Counted from the stretch's first letter, positions 34,829 to 44,160 are shown. The stretch: DNA of 57,974 nucleotides from an uncultured Nitrospirota bacterium (GCA_947259355.1 CAMYMF010000012.1:1-57974), one strand, 5' to 3'. The notes: generated by a model not told the origin, from the letters alone. A program made the numbers and translations.

Positions 34829-35219
34829 AGCTGGCGCGATCTTTCCAGCCAACAGCCATCCGCCATACTCGATACCTGCTGGCAGCTCCCCCTCGAAGCT
34901 TTTTTGCCCCCAGGAGCCGTCCGGTTGACGCATCAGGGATCTCCTGCTAGACTCAGGTGCCATCCGAAAATCCTCCCACGTGATTCGGCGTGAAATCGGT
35001 CAAATTTTGGGGATGCAGCCCCATCTGCCGCATTGGCGCAGGCGGGGGGATGAGGGAACGGATGTCGTCGGATCGGGCCCCGACGGACAGGGAGTCCGGC
35101 CCGGTGATCGAACTTGGAGACTCCGGTTGACGGCAACGGCCCGCAGCCGGAAGCGGCCGGTCAACGCGGTACCCGTGAAGAGGCGTCCGCGGCTGAGGCG
35201 CCGTAAAGGAGGGACGAAG
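34829..35219 (+). promoter_or_regulatory. Intergenic region with sigma70-type promoter (34925-34953)
   Basis: This 391-bp gap holds no gene. TTGACG (34925-34930), a 17-nt spacer and TAGACT (34948-34953) form a good promoter pointing at the 35220 operon. A very strong RBS, AAAGGAGGG (35205-35213), precedes the ATG at 35220. The frame stays open upstream to 34980, but that part is Arg-rich and not protein-like. Confidence 0.6.
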
Positions 35220-36407
35220 ATGAGCCAGATGAGCACACCCATGAAGTATCTCGACAAAGCCATGACGGCCTTGCGCGATCTTGGACTGGTCCCGGATAAG
35301 ACGGAGGAGGCACCGGTGATCGCGCTGATCAACCAGATCGCCGATCTCGACCAGGAGAAGATCGTAGCCATCGCGCGCACCCTCAGCCAAGCCTCTCTGT
35401 TCAACGAAGTCGTGCGGGAGCAGGTGACCCGCATGGAACTGGGCGAGCGTTACGAGCAGATCACCAACGCCTTCAATACCATTCGGGAAGATGCCAAGGG
35501 AATGGTGGAGCAGATTGAAGACGGCACAATCAACACCTGGGAGCGTCTGCAGAACGTCTGGATGAAACTGACCCGTGGCGACATTCCCCACCGCTTCGAC
35601 GCAATCAAGAAGGTCTATCTCGATGTGGCGGAGGATTCCAAGGACCAGATCGAGCGGGAGCATCTCATTCTCAATGCCTACCTCGATTTCCGCGGCGCGC
35701 TGAAGGAATCGGAGGTCCTGGCCCTGGAAGTGCTCAAGAAGGCCGAAGCGGTTCTCACGCAGACCAAGGCACACCTGCAGAAAGCAGTCCAGGCCGTCGA
35801 AGCATACACCGGAGAGGATGCCGCAGAGCGGGCGAAACTGGAACTGGCCCGGGACGAACGGATCCGGGAGGTTCAGACGGAGGAGCGCCGCTACCAGATC
35901 GCCAAAGACCTCTCGGACAATTTGACCATCGGATACAACACCTCCGAGGTCATTATGGCCCGGCTCATGCAGACCACCACCGCCAAAGAGCGCGTCTATC
36001 AGCAGGCCATTAGTTTCTTCGGCACCAACGAGACGGTGCTCACCGCCTTGAGCGCCTCCTTCATAGGGTTATTCGGACTGCACGAGAGCACACAGACATT
36101 GAACGCCATGAAGGAGGGCATGAGCAAGAGCCTAGAGGATCTCGCCGACATCGGCGGCAAAGTGCAGGAGGAGGCCCTCAAAGCCGGGTATGGCCCCACC
36201 ATTCGGGCCGATGCCGTGAAACGTCTCGTCGAATCGGTGGTCAACTACCAGCAGCGTTCCCGGGAGATCATCGAAGAGATGCGCCGGCTCAGCACCCAGA
36301 ATGCCGAGGAGATACGCGTGGTTGTTGAAGAGGGCAAACAGCGCCTGGCCCGTCTGGTGCAAGAAGGCAAGGCCTTGCCGCTGCCCCCCGCAGCCCAGGC
36401 GTCCTGA
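35220..36407 (+). CDS. Helical protein of unknown function, distantly TelA-like
   Basis: This is a 395-residue, almost entirely helical acidic protein without signal peptide or clear membrane helix. It begins MSQMSTPMKYLDKAMTALRD. The middle (about 130-220) alternates heptads such as EREHLILNAYLDFRGALKES. The C-terminal third has KRLVESVVNYQQRSREIIEE and NAEEIRVVVEEGKQRLARL, which recall the C-terminal helices of TelA/'toxic anion resistance' proteins. A weakly hydrophobic patch (VLTALSASFIGLFGL) lies near 277-291. The ATG at 35220 is fixed by a near-perfect RBS. It is first of three closely spaced genes (29-nt gap to the next). TelA relationship is tentative; function unknown. Confidence 0.85.
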   Translation: MSQMSTPMKYLDKAMTALRDLGLVPDKTEEAPVIALINQIADLDQEKIVAIARTLSQASLFNEVVREQVTRMELGERYEQITNAFNTIREDAKGMVEQIEDGTINTWERLQNVWMKLTRGDIPHRFDAIKKVYLDVAEDSKDQIEREHLILNAYLDFRGALKESEVLALEVLKKAEAVLTQTKAHLQKAVQAVEAYTGEDAAERAKLELARDERIREVQTEERRYQIAKDLSDNLTIGYNTSEVIMARLMQTTTAKERVYQQAISFFGTNETVLTALSASFIGLFGLHESTQTLNAMKEGMSKSLEDLADIGGKVQEEALKAGYGPTIRADAVKRLVESVVNYQQRSREIIEEMRRLSTQNAEEIRVVVEEGKQRLARLVQEGKALPLPPAAQAS

Positions 36408-36436
36408 GGCCTACCGAGACTGCGTGAGGCTGCCCC

Positions 36437-37711
36437 ATGGCCGAGGCAACACAAGCGGAACAGCGACCCCTGGACGAAGTCATGTTGGCCATGGATGTGG
36501 TCGACACCCTGCGTCATCGGGAGATACTCGTCGAGCGGGAACTGCACTCGGATGCGCGCGACCGCAAACTGATCGAGCGCTTGCGGGAGATCTACGCCTC
36601 GCAGGGTATTGATGTACCCGACGCCGTTCTGGCGGAGGGCGTGGCGGCCCTCAAGGAAGAACGTTTCGTCTACAAGCCGCCGGGTCGCAGTCCCGCCACC
36701 ATGTTGGCACGCCTGTACGTCGCACGCGGCCGTTGGACGAAGCGTGCCGGCGCGGCCGCGCTGGTGCTCGCTCTCATTTGGGTTGCGGCCCAGTTCTTTG
36801 TTGTCGGGCCCGGGCAACGGCGGCTCAAGCAGCAAGTCACCCAGCTAAACACGGAGATTCGGGGAACCGCCGAGCGTCTCGACGCGCTGGCCCGTGAAGC
36901 AACCCGGATCGAAACGGCGCTGCCCGATAGTCCCACCGGACTTCCCACGTCTCTCGCGGAGACATTCTCAGCACAGCACAAAATCGCCGGCCAATCGCTA
37001 CGTTTGGCCCGCGGGTTCCTCGCGTCCGCCCGGGAGCTGGTGGTCCAACCCAACCTGGACAGCAGGCATTTTGACGCGAAAGCCCCCGCTGCTCGCCAAA
37101 CCCTGCAGCAACGGGAGGCGCTGCTCACCCAAGCCGGTGGAGAAATTGACAAAGCCCAGGCAGCCCTGGCTGCTATCATGGCCCTCGGCAAGGTGCCTGC
37201 GGAGCTTGCGGCCGCGCGCGACGCGGCCCTGCACGTTGCGAAAGCAGACGACGCCAAGGGGCGGGCCCGGCAGTTATACACCAGCGCTCTGGCCGCTCTG
37301 AAAGCAGGGGATTTGAGCACGACCCGCGAAGCTTCGGAAGCCTTGAATGATCTGCGCAACCAACTCGAACGGGAGTACGAGATTCGTGTGGTGTCCCGTC
37401 CCGATGAATACACCGGTGTCTGGCGGGTCCCCGAACGAAACCCCAAAGCCCGCAACTATTACATCATTGTCGAGGCGGTCACACCGGACGGTAAGACGCT
37501 GACCCTCCCCATCACAAATGAGGAGGACGGCCGGACCTACCAAGTCAATCGTTGGGCTCTGCGCGTGGATCTGTCGGTCTTTCAGAACATCTCGGCCGAC
37601 AAACAGGACGACGGCATCATTCAGAACCGGCGCTTCGCCGTCAAGCGGCGGGGTTACCTCGAACCGGACTACCTTGTGCCCACGACGGGTGGGGCCATCA
37701 CACGCTGGTAG
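36437..37711 (+). CDS. Single-span membrane protein, probably DUF6384 family
   Basis: This is a 424-residue protein of unknown function. The N-terminal cytoplasmic part (1-100) has LDEVMLAMDVVDTLRHREIL and ends KPPGRSPATMLARLYVARG. One membrane helix lies at about 106-126 (AAALVLALIWVAAQFFVV). A periplasmic coiled coil (130-310) follows. A beta-rich C-terminal domain (315-424) has ARNYYIIVEAVTPDGKTLTL, ITNEEDGRTYQV, DDGIIQNRRF and a C-terminal GGAITRW. I associate this pattern with DUF6384 from memory; it should be checked. It sits between two helical proteins and could anchor them to the inner membrane. The ATG is 29 nt after the previous stop. Confidence 0.85.
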   Translation: MAEATQAEQRPLDEVMLAMDVVDTLRHREILVERELHSDARDRKLIERLREIYASQGIDVPDAVLAEGVAALKEERFVYKPPGRSPATMLARLYVARGRWTKRAGAAALVLALIWVAAQFFVVGPGQRRLKQQVTQLNTEIRGTAERLDALAREATRIETALPDSPTGLPTSLAETFSAQHKIAGQSLRLARGFLASARELVVQPNLDSRHFDAKAPAARQTLQQREALLTQAGGEIDKAQAALAAIMALGKVPAELAAARDAALHVAKADDAKGRARQLYTSALAALKAGDLSTTREASEALNDLRNQLEREYEIRVVSRPDEYTGVWRVPERNPKARNYYIIVEAVTPDGKTLTLPITNEEDGRTYQVNRWALRVDLSVFQNISADKQDDGIIQNRRFAVKRRGYLEPDYLVPTTGGAITRW

Positions 37712-37721
37712 GAGAGAGATT

Positions 37722-39152
37722 GTGTGGACGGGGCGGGAGACACTCCACTCCATTGAACAGGGCCTGAACCAGGTGCGCGAGCAGGTCCAGCAGGTCGACG
37801 AGCGGATTCAGTCGACCAGCCGCGATCTCGTCGCGCTCCGTCAGGATGAAGGTGCCCGTTACAGAAGACTGGCGCAGATCCGCCTGGATCAAATGGTCAG
37901 CGGTGAAATTGCCGCCGGTCTCGACGCCGCGGATCGTCGCGTCAGTGAGCTTCTGGCGGAACGGGAGGCGGCATTGCAAAGTCTGCAGCAGCGGATCGAC
38001 GCCGCCCGGAAGACGCAGAGTGATCTCGAACAGCGCCGGGCGGAACAGAGCGATCGGGTCGAGCGGGCCGCGGAAGCCCTGGACGTCTCGGAAGGGGAAG
38101 TGCAGAAACAGCTTCACGGGGACCCCGAGTATCAGCGTCAACTGGAAACGGCACGCAAAGCCGATAGCGTGGCCCGACATGCGGAGGAGAAAACCCACCA
38201 AGCCGAATCGGATCGCGCAGAAAAGGGCAAGCCCTACGAATCGGACCCGCTTTTCATCTATCTCTGGAAACGGGGTTATGGCACCACGAAATACTCGGGC
38301 AACCGGTTGACGCGCTTTCTGGACAAATGGGTTGCCAATCTCTGCAACTACCAGGATGCACGCCCCAATTATGCCATGCTGTTGGACATTCCGGTGCGCC
38401 TGCGGGAACATGCCGCTCGCGCTCGGGCGGCAGCAGATCGGGAGTTTGAGGCGCTGAAATCCCTTGAGCGGGAAGCGGCAGAACAGGGTGGCGTCTTCAA
38501 AATGCGGCAGGCCCTCGACGAGGCCGAGGAACGCATGGCAGCCATTGACCGGAACATTCACGACCGGGAGGAAGAAATCCGGGGCTTTCTTAAGGAGCGG
38601 GCAACCTACGCCGCGGGAGAGGATGCGTTTTTCCGCCGCTGTATCGAAGCCCTGGCCGGCGCGTTTCAGCGGGAAAAACTTTCCGTTTTGCACGGGTATG
38701 CCCGGGCAACAGCCACGGCGGCGGACGATGTCATCGTCCATGAGCTGGCCGACCTGAACGAGAGGGAAACGGACCTGGAAGAAACGCTGGCAGAGCACAA
38801 GAAGATGTATGAGCGGCAACTCGCTCGCCTGCAGGAACTGGAGGATGTGCGGCGGCGCTTCAAGCATGAGCGCTTCGACGACATTCACTCGGTCTTTGGC
38901 AACGCGGACCTGCTCGCCGTCGTCCTGAGCCAGTTTCTCCGAGGCATGGCAAGCTCGGACGACCTGTGGCGAACGATCCGCCGCGCCCAGCGCTATCGCC
39001 GAATGCGATCCAACCCGCGATTCGGAAGCGGCGGCTTCGGCGACAATGGTACCTGGCGAATTCCCTTCCCGAAAGGCCGGTGGGGTCCAATCGGGCGCGG
39101 TGGCGGCGGCTTCGGCTCGGGCGGTGGATTCCGCACGGGCGGCGGTTTCTGA
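37722..39152 (+). CDS. Coiled-coil protein with Gly-rich tail, unknown function
   Basis: This is a 476-residue soluble protein. It starts at GTG 37722 with AGGAGAGAG upstream, 10 nt after the preceding stop; the open frame further upstream is a shadow of the previous gene. Long coiled coils lie at about 8-170 and 220-400. Between them is a conserved-looking globular part (DPLFIYLWKRGYGTTKYSGN, RFLDKWVANLCNYQDARPNYAML). The end is Arg-rich (DLWRTIRRAQRYRRMRSN) followed by a Gly/Phe-rich tail (GGGGFGSGGGFRTGGGF). It has no signal peptide. As third gene of the module it probably binds the other two proteins. I do not recognise the family. Confidence 0.82.
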   Translation: MWTGRETLHSIEQGLNQVREQVQQVDERIQSTSRDLVALRQDEGARYRRLAQIRLDQMVSGEIAAGLDAADRRVSELLAEREAALQSLQQRIDAARKTQSDLEQRRAEQSDRVERAAEALDVSEGEVQKQLHGDPEYQRQLETARKADSVARHAEEKTHQAESDRAEKGKPYESDPLFIYLWKRGYGTTKYSGNRLTRFLDKWVANLCNYQDARPNYAMLLDIPVRLREHAARARAAADREFEALKSLEREAAEQGGVFKMRQALDEAEERMAAIDRNIHDREEEIRGFLKERATYAAGEDAFFRRCIEALAGAFQREKLSVLHGYARATATAADDVIVHELADLNERETDLEETLAEHKKMYERQLARLQELEDVRRRFKHERFDDIHSVFGNADLLAVVLSQFLRGMASSDDLWRTIRRAQRYRRMRSNPRFGSGGFGDNGTWRIPFPKGRWGPIGRGGGGFGSGGGFRTGGGF

Positions 39153-39527
39153 AATTGCTCGAGCGCGGCTGGGGCTGGTGATGCTGGCGTTCGCCGCCTC
39201 CTGCCGGAACCCCAAGCACCTCCGGGCACCCCCAACAAGAAATCCGCATTCATTTCAATAGGTTATATTCAGATTTGCCCTGGTTGCATTCAAACAGACG
39301 CCCAAGCACAGCCCGTCTCGGCCACGGCAGAGGCCGCATGATTTTGTAGCAATCCCCCCCAAGTTGTGTTATCTTCTTTAGTGCAAGTTTCGATTATCCC
39401 ACCCAGTAAAATGGTTGGCAACACAGGTTGTGATATCTGTGAAAAAACCCGAAGCCGTTGATGAATCCTCCGACCGGCGTTGCCGCCGAGCAGCCAACCT
39501 GCCACTCCGAACAGATGAGGACTGTTG
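39153..39527. other. Intergenic region, nothing clear
   Basis: This 375-bp gap has no open frame with coding character. GC content drops after about 39240. I found no convincing promoter; GAGG (39517-39520) serves the next gene as RBS. Confidence 0.5.
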
Positions 39528-41804
39528 ATGGGAATTGAGATCTTTTCGGTAGCTGTCATGATTCTGGCCTTCTTTGCCGTGTTCGATCTCGCCGTGGGCG
39601 TTACGAACGACGCCGTCAATTTCCTGAATTCCGCTATCGGTTCTCGGGTTGCGTCCTTTGTCGTGATCATGACGGTGGCCAGTCTGGGAATCCTCGCGGG
39701 CGTGACTTTCTCGAGCGGGATGATGGAAGTTGCGAGAAAGGGGATCTTCCATCCCCAGTTCTTTACCATGCCCGAACTCTTTACCATTTTCATGGCGGTC
39801 ATGTTGACCGACGTTCTCCTGCTAGATTTTTTCAATACCCATGGGCTGCCCACGTCGACGACGGTCTCCATTGTTTTTGAACTGCTGGGCGCGGCCGTGG
39901 CCGCCTCGGTCATTAAAGTTGTCTACAGCAGTGATGCCTTCGGCGTGGGGGACTATATCAACACGGCCAAAGCCTTTGCCATCATTTCGGGGATTCTCCT
40001 TTCCATCGTGGTCGCCTTTATCGCCGGCGCAGCCGTCCAGTTTCTGACCCGTCTGCTGTTTACGTTCGACTATGAGACACGGCTCAAACGTTACGGGGCG
40101 CTTTGGGGCGGTATCGCCATGGCGGCCATCACCTTCTTCATTGTGATCAAGGGAGCCAAAGGGGCCTCCTTCATGACCTCCGATGCCGTGGTCTGGGTCA
40201 AGTCCCATACTGTTTTCATTCTTGTCGCCATCTTTAGCATCTCCGCCGTCGTTCTGCAGGCGGTAATGAAGTTGTCCCGCATCAACATCCTACGCATCAT
40301 CGTGCTGATCGGCACCTTTGCACTGGCCATGGCTTTTGCCAGCAATGATCTGGTGAATTTCATCGGTGTGCCTCTGGCAGGGTTCAATGCGTACCAGACG
40401 GCGGTGGCATCCACCGATCCCCTGAACATCCCGATGGCCGCGCTGAACCAGAAAGTGCACTCCCAAACCCACTTATTGCTCCTGGCGGGCGCGATCATGG
40501 TGGTGACCCTCTGGGTTTCCAAGAAGGCCCGGAGCGTCACGGAAACGGAAATCAGCCTGGGCCAGCAGGAAGAAGGGATGGAGCGTTTCGAGTCTATCTG
40601 GCTCTCCCGAACCATTGTGAGCATGGTTGATTCCTGCATGGGCGCCTTCAAGGGTCTGCTACCGAAAAGGATGCGGGCGCTGGTGCGCAAACGGATGGAT
40701 CCCAGACGGGGGGCATCCACCGTCACCCATGGGAGTCAGCCCTCCTTTGACCTGGTGCGTGCATCGGTGAACCTCATGGTGGCCAGCGCAGTGGTCTCTT
40801 TTGCCACATCCCTGAAGCTGCCCCTCTCGACGACGTACGTGACGTTCATGGTGGCCATGGGGACATCCTTTGCGGACCGGGCCTGGGGCCTGGAAAGCGC
40901 GGTTTACCGAGTCACCGGCGTGTTAACCGTCATCGGCGGATGGTTTATGACCGCCTTTATCGCGTTTGTCGTCTCCTTTGTCTTTGCCGGCACCATCCAT
41001 TATCTCCAGGCTCCTGGGGTTCTCCTTCTCATGTCCTTGGCGGGCTTTATCATTTGGAAGAACCACCAGCAGCACAAAGGGCGCATCAAAGAGAAGGAGG
41101 AGACGAAGATCTTCAATTTGAAAAAGATCAAGGATGCTCCTGCTGCCATCTCCAACACCTTTGAGCACCTGGCCTATCTGCTGAAGGAAATCCGGGAGTC
41201 TCTGGATGTGACCTTTGATGCGCTCTTCACACAGGATGTGGACACGCTAAGCCGGCAGCGCAGGAAAATTCGGCAGATACAGCTCTGGGCCAACATCATC
41301 ACGGCCAATATCTATAAGGTCCTGCGCCTCCTGCAGAAAGAGGATTACAAGATATCCTACAAGTACTCGCAGACCACCCGACGGTTGCAGAAACTCTCCG
41401 ACGGGCACCGGGACATCATCCTGCGCTCTTACGTGCACCTGAGCAACAAACACAAGGGGCTGCTGCCTGTGCAGATCGAAGAATTGAAGCAGATCAAAGC
41501 ATGCATCGTCGATATCCTCCAAAAAGTCGAAGACACGTTCCATCAGAAGAAGATTGTCGACTATCAGAATGTCATTGATCAATACAAGTCCATGCGGGCC
41601 ATGGCGGAACTCTTTCATGAAAACCAGATTGAACGCATCCGCAATGATACCTCCAAGACCCGCCTGAGCATCCTGTTCTATGCCCTGATAGGAAACAGCG
41701 TAATGCTCGCCAAGCAGAATATGCTGCTCCTCGAAATTTTCAATGAGTCCTTTCAGCTTGACAAGGAGCTGTCTAAGTCATACTTCACCGTGGATACGAA
41801 CTAG
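39528..41804 (+). CDS. PiT-family inorganic phosphate transporter with PhoU-like C-terminal domain
   Basis: This is a 758-residue protein. Two PiT repeats contain the family signature: GVTNDAVNFLNSAIGSR (about 24-40) and ASNDLVNFIGVPLAG (about 267-281). About 10-12 membrane helices span 1-520, including THGLPTSTTVS (about 105) and KLPLSTTYVTFMVAMGTSFA (about 425), paired P/ST-rich motifs. The last about 220 residues are soluble and helical (SLDVTFDALFTQDVDTLSRQ...), like PhoU-type domains found in long PiT proteins. It imports phosphate driven by an ion gradient; the tail may sense or regulate. ATG 39528 has GAGG 7 nt upstream. A hairpin follows the stop (41809-41835). Confidence 0.9.
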   Translation: MGIEIFSVAVMILAFFAVFDLAVGVTNDAVNFLNSAIGSRVASFVVIMTVASLGILAGVTFSSGMMEVARKGIFHPQFFTMPELFTIFMAVMLTDVLLLDFFNTHGLPTSTTVSIVFELLGAAVAASVIKVVYSSDAFGVGDYINTAKAFAIISGILLSIVVAFIAGAAVQFLTRLLFTFDYETRLKRYGALWGGIAMAAITFFIVIKGAKGASFMTSDAVVWVKSHTVFILVAIFSISAVVLQAVMKLSRINILRIIVLIGTFALAMAFASNDLVNFIGVPLAGFNAYQTAVASTDPLNIPMAALNQKVHSQTHLLLLAGAIMVVTLWVSKKARSVTETEISLGQQEEGMERFESIWLSRTIVSMVDSCMGAFKGLLPKRMRALVRKRMDPRRGASTVTHGSQPSFDLVRASVNLMVASAVVSFATSLKLPLSTTYVTFMVAMGTSFADRAWGLESAVYRVTGVLTVIGGWFMTAFIAFVVSFVFAGTIHYLQAPGVLLLMSLAGFIIWKNHQQHKGRIKEKEETKIFNLKKIKDAPAAISNTFEHLAYLLKEIRESLDVTFDALFTQDVDTLSRQRRKIRQIQLWANIITANIYKVLRLLQKEDYKISYKYSQTTRRLQKLSDGHRDIILRSYVHLSNKHKGLLPVQIEELKQIKACIVDILQKVEDTFHQKKIVDYQNVIDQYKSMRAMAELFHENQIERIRNDTSKTRLSILFYALIGNSVMLAKQNMLLLEIFNESFQLDKELSKSYFTVDTN

Positions 41805-41808
41805 TTTC

Positions 41809-41835
41809 CATCGGGAAAAGGCCCTCTTCCCGATG
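41809..41835 (+). terminator. Inverted repeat after the phosphate transporter gene
   Basis: CATCGGGAA (41809-41817) and TTCCCGATG (41827-41835) form a perfect 9-bp stem with a 9-nt loop, 5 nt after the stop codon. There is no clear U-tract, so termination strength is uncertain. The rest of 41836-41999 has a repeated TGGATACGAACTAG (also at the transporter stop codon) but no gene. Confidence 0.5.
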
Positions 41836-41999
41836 CGCTGCGTTCTCCGCGGGCTCACTTCCTCGACGTACAGTGAGTATGCCTCGTCGTAAACCCTTGT
41901 GCAGCCTTGCTCATCGAAAAAACTCCTCATTTCTAAATTGGAAACTAATTCGTGTCCGTTTCAATTTCCGGATGGATACGAACTAGAGGAAGAACGGAG

Positions 42000-42280
42000 A
42001 TGATCCAGACACACCAAGTCGGACAAAAGATCCCCGATTTCACGTTGGAGGCCTACAACCCCGCCACGGGTGACTTTGACCAGCGGCATTCGAACAAGCT
42101 CCAGGACGCCGGAACATGCACGAGCTGATGCGAAAGTCCAAGGCGTCGCTGCGCGTGTCCCGTAAGCCGAAAGAGGCTTGCCCCGCCAACTGGAAGGTTG
42201 AAGGGGACCTCACCCTGACCCCCTCGGCCCCCATGGTGGGCAAAGTGCAGGAAGTCATTGAGCGGGGCGGCAAACTCTGA
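42000..42280 (+). pseudogene. Peroxiredoxin (AhpC/Prx type) with large internal deletion
   Basis: A good RBS (GGAG) and ATG at 42000 start a frame MIQTHQVGQKIPDFTLEAYN, the classic N-terminus of a 2-Cys peroxiredoxin. It ends at a TGA (42126-42128) after 42 codons. A second frame (42116-42280) reads HELMRKSKASLRVSRKPKEA, then CPANWKVEGDLTLTPSAPMVG and stops with GGKL. This matches the peroxiredoxin C-terminus with its resolving Cys (ACPANW). The peroxidatic-Cys block (FTFVCPTEL) and about 110 residues are missing. The deletion and frame change leave a non-functional gene. Confidence 0.75.
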
Positions 42281-42618
42281 GACCCTCGGCGGGGTCAGAC
42301 GGTTGGTACGCTCTCCGTTTCACCCCGCTTGTACCTCTTCCTTTACATCTGTTTTTTGCTCTGCACCAATCAAAAGAAAAAGAGGCAAGTCTCGCCGCTG
42401 GTTGCTGTATTTCGGCCTCCCTGCGTCCATTTTGATTTCCGCCGATCAATATCTAACCGAAGGAAATTTCACCAACAATCACTGGCTGAACGGGCGGTGC
42501 CCCAATTCGGGCGAATACTACTCTCCTTCAAAGTTGACCTTTTCGCGATTGCAGGTAGACTATGGAGCGAGGGAATGAACCCCATCTGTCCATCATCGGG
42601 GACCCAAGGAGGTGCAGC
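42281..42618 (+). promoter_or_regulatory. Intergenic region with promoter (42534-42561)
   Basis: The stretch to about 42480 is AT-richer and shows no coding signal. TTGACC (42534-42539), a 16-nt spacer and TAGACT (42556-42561) form a good sigma70 promoter, 58 nt before the small gene at 42619. AAGGAGGTG (42606-42614) is its RBS. Confidence 0.55.
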
Positions 42619-42822
42619 ATGCTGTGCAGTCTCTCGACCGGAATCGACTCGAAGGCACTCGTGTCGATCCAAAAGCTGGAAAAGGATCTGGGAATACCGA
42701 TTCTCGCCTTCTCCTGTCATCAGGTGAACCCGGCAGCGATCACGAAAGAGCAGCTCGGCCGGGTGCAGGCCCTGGAGAAGAAGCTCGGTGTCGCACTCGT
42801 CGCCATACGGACGGCAGCGTAA
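42619..42822 (+). CDS. Small protein of unknown function (67 aa)
   Basis: This 67-residue frame is supported by its own promoter and a near-consensus RBS 5 nt before the ATG. It begins MLCSLSTGIDSKALVSIQKL, continues EKDLGIPILAFSCHQVNPAA, and ends in a helix (KEQLGRVQALEKKLGVALVAI). Two helices flank a short strand-like LLAFSCH segment with one Cys and one His. This resembles small conserved redox or metal-associated proteins, but I cannot name a family. Its place between a dead peroxiredoxin and a methionine sulfoxide reductase hints at oxidative stress. The hairpin CTCCCC/GGGGAG (42839-42859) after it may be a weak terminator. Confidence 0.65.
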   Translation: MLCSLSTGIDSKALVSIQKLEKDLGIPILAFSCHQVNPAAITKEQLGRVQALEKKLGVALVAIRTAA

Positions 42823-42962
42823 ATCGCCACCACTTGCACTCCCCTGTGCCGTCGGGGAGGTGAAATAGCGTTTACGAGAAGTCTTTGGCTGGCCGCAGAT
42901 CCGGGGCGGGCGACACGTGCGCGGTGTTTCTGTCCTGCACCTAAGCTTTGCTGCTGCATCGG

Positions 42963-42992
42963 TTGTTAACTCCCGGCCCCCTGAAGTATACT
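42963..42992 (+). promoter_or_regulatory. Promoter of the msrAB gene
   Basis: TTGTTA (42963-42968), an 18-nt spacer and TATACT (42987-42992) lie about 45 nt before the start of the methionine sulfoxide reductase gene. Confidence 0.5.
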
Positions 42993-43037
42993 CTGAAAAC
43001 GCGAGACCATGTCAGTGTAGCGAAAAATGAACGTGTG

Positions 43038-44126
43038 ATGCGGAAACCCACGATGAGAATAACCTTTCTGGCAGCCCTACTTCTTGGGGCGGCTCTTTTC
43101 GTCTTCTTCCTTCCGCACGAGCACGGGAAGAATGCCACGGAGGTGTACAACATGGAGAAGAAGGCCACCTTTGCGGGCGGATGTTTCTGGTGCATGGAAA
43201 AACCCTTTGAGCAACTGGACGGGGTTTTCTCGGTGACCTCCGGTTATGCCGGCGGCACGAGCAAGAATCCCACCTATCAGGACTATGGTGCCGGCGGGCA
43301 TCTGGAAGTGGTTCAAATTCTTTATGATCCGAATCGAGTGACCTATGAGAAGTTGCTCGACGTTTTCTGGCGGCAGATCGATCCCACCGATGGGAACGGC
43401 CAGTTCGTAGACCGGGGCCATGAATACTCCACGGCCATTTTCTATCATGACGAACAACAGAGAGCCGCCGCTGAAGCTTCGCGCGATGCCCTGGCGGCAA
43501 GAAACCTCTATGGCGGCAAGCCGATCGTCACACCGATCCGACGGGCCCCGACCTTCTATGTCGCCGAGGAGTATCACCAGGATTACTACAAGAAGAACCC
43601 CATTCGGTACAAATATTACCGGTTCAATTCAGGCCGAGATCAATTCCTCGCGAAGATCTGGGAACGAAAAGAGCAGGAGGGGGAGAAGAAGGAGAAGAAG
43701 TCCATGAGCACATCGAAGAAAGAGCTAACGCCCTTGCAGTACCAAGTGACCCAGGAGGACGGCACGGAGCCGCCGTTCGCCAACGAATACTGGGACAACA
43801 AACGAGCCGGGATCTATGTGGACATCGTCTCCGGAGAGCCTTTGTTTAGCTCCACGGACAAGTTCGACTCCGGCACCGGATGGCCGAGCTTCACCAAACC
43901 GCTGGTCTCGGCCAATATCGTGGAAAAGTCGGACCGCAAATTTTTGAGGGTCCGCACCGAGGTTCGCAGCAAGGGAGCCGACTCTCACCTGGGCCACGTC
44001 TTCGGAGACGGTCCGAAGTCAACGGGCCTTCGATACTGCATCAACTCGGCGGCCCTTCGCTTTATTCCCGTGGAGGACCTGGAGAAGGAAGGCTATGGTC
44101 AGTATCTGAAGCTCTTCGAAAAATGA
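43038..44126 (+). CDS. msrAB: Exported MsrA-MsrB methionine sulfoxide reductase fusion
   Basis: This is a 362-residue protein that repairs oxidised methionines. The N-terminus [20 protein letters not shown] is a signal anchor or signal peptide, so it acts in the periplasm. MsrA follows at about 40-200 with GGCFWCME (catalytic Cys, S-form sulfoxide). After a Lys/Glu-rich linker, MsrB covers about 222-355 with [17 protein letters not shown] and the catalytic Cys in [11 protein letters not shown] (R-form). The CxxC zinc motifs of zinc-type MsrB are absent. The start is not certain: ATG 43038 or 43053, and the frame is open from 42948 without an RBS. It converges on aceA, with a hairpin between. 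Confidence 0.93.
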   Translation: MRKPTMRITFLAALLLGAALFVFFLPHEHGKNATEVYNMEKKATFAGGCFWCMEKPFEQLDGVFSVTSGYAGGTSKNPTYQDYGAGGHLEVVQILYDPNRVTYEKLLDVFWRQIDPTDGNGQFVDRGHEYSTAIFYHDEQQRAAAEASRDALAARNLYGGKPIVTPIRRAPTFYVAEEYHQDYYKKNPIRYKYYRFNSGRDQFLAKIWERKEQEGEKKEKKSMSTSKKELTPLQYQVTQEDGTEPPFANEYWDNKRAGIYVDIVSGEPLFSSTDKFDSGTGWPSFTKPLVSANIVEKSDRKFLRVRTEVRSKGADSHLGHVFGDGPKSTGLRYCINSAALRFIPVEDLEKEGYGQYLKLFEK

Positions 44127-44160
44127 GACAGAACTGAAAGACGCGCGCAGACTATCCGCA

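Noticed and set aside
34980-35219. Extended N-terminus for the 35220 gene
   Set aside because: The extra 80 residues are Arg/Pro-rich and overlap the promoter region; the strong RBS is at 35205-35213.
37698-39215. 505-codon minus-strand frame opposite the coiled-coil gene
   Set aside because: Antisense shadow; the plus frame has a start with RBS, operon spacing and coiled-coil periodicity.
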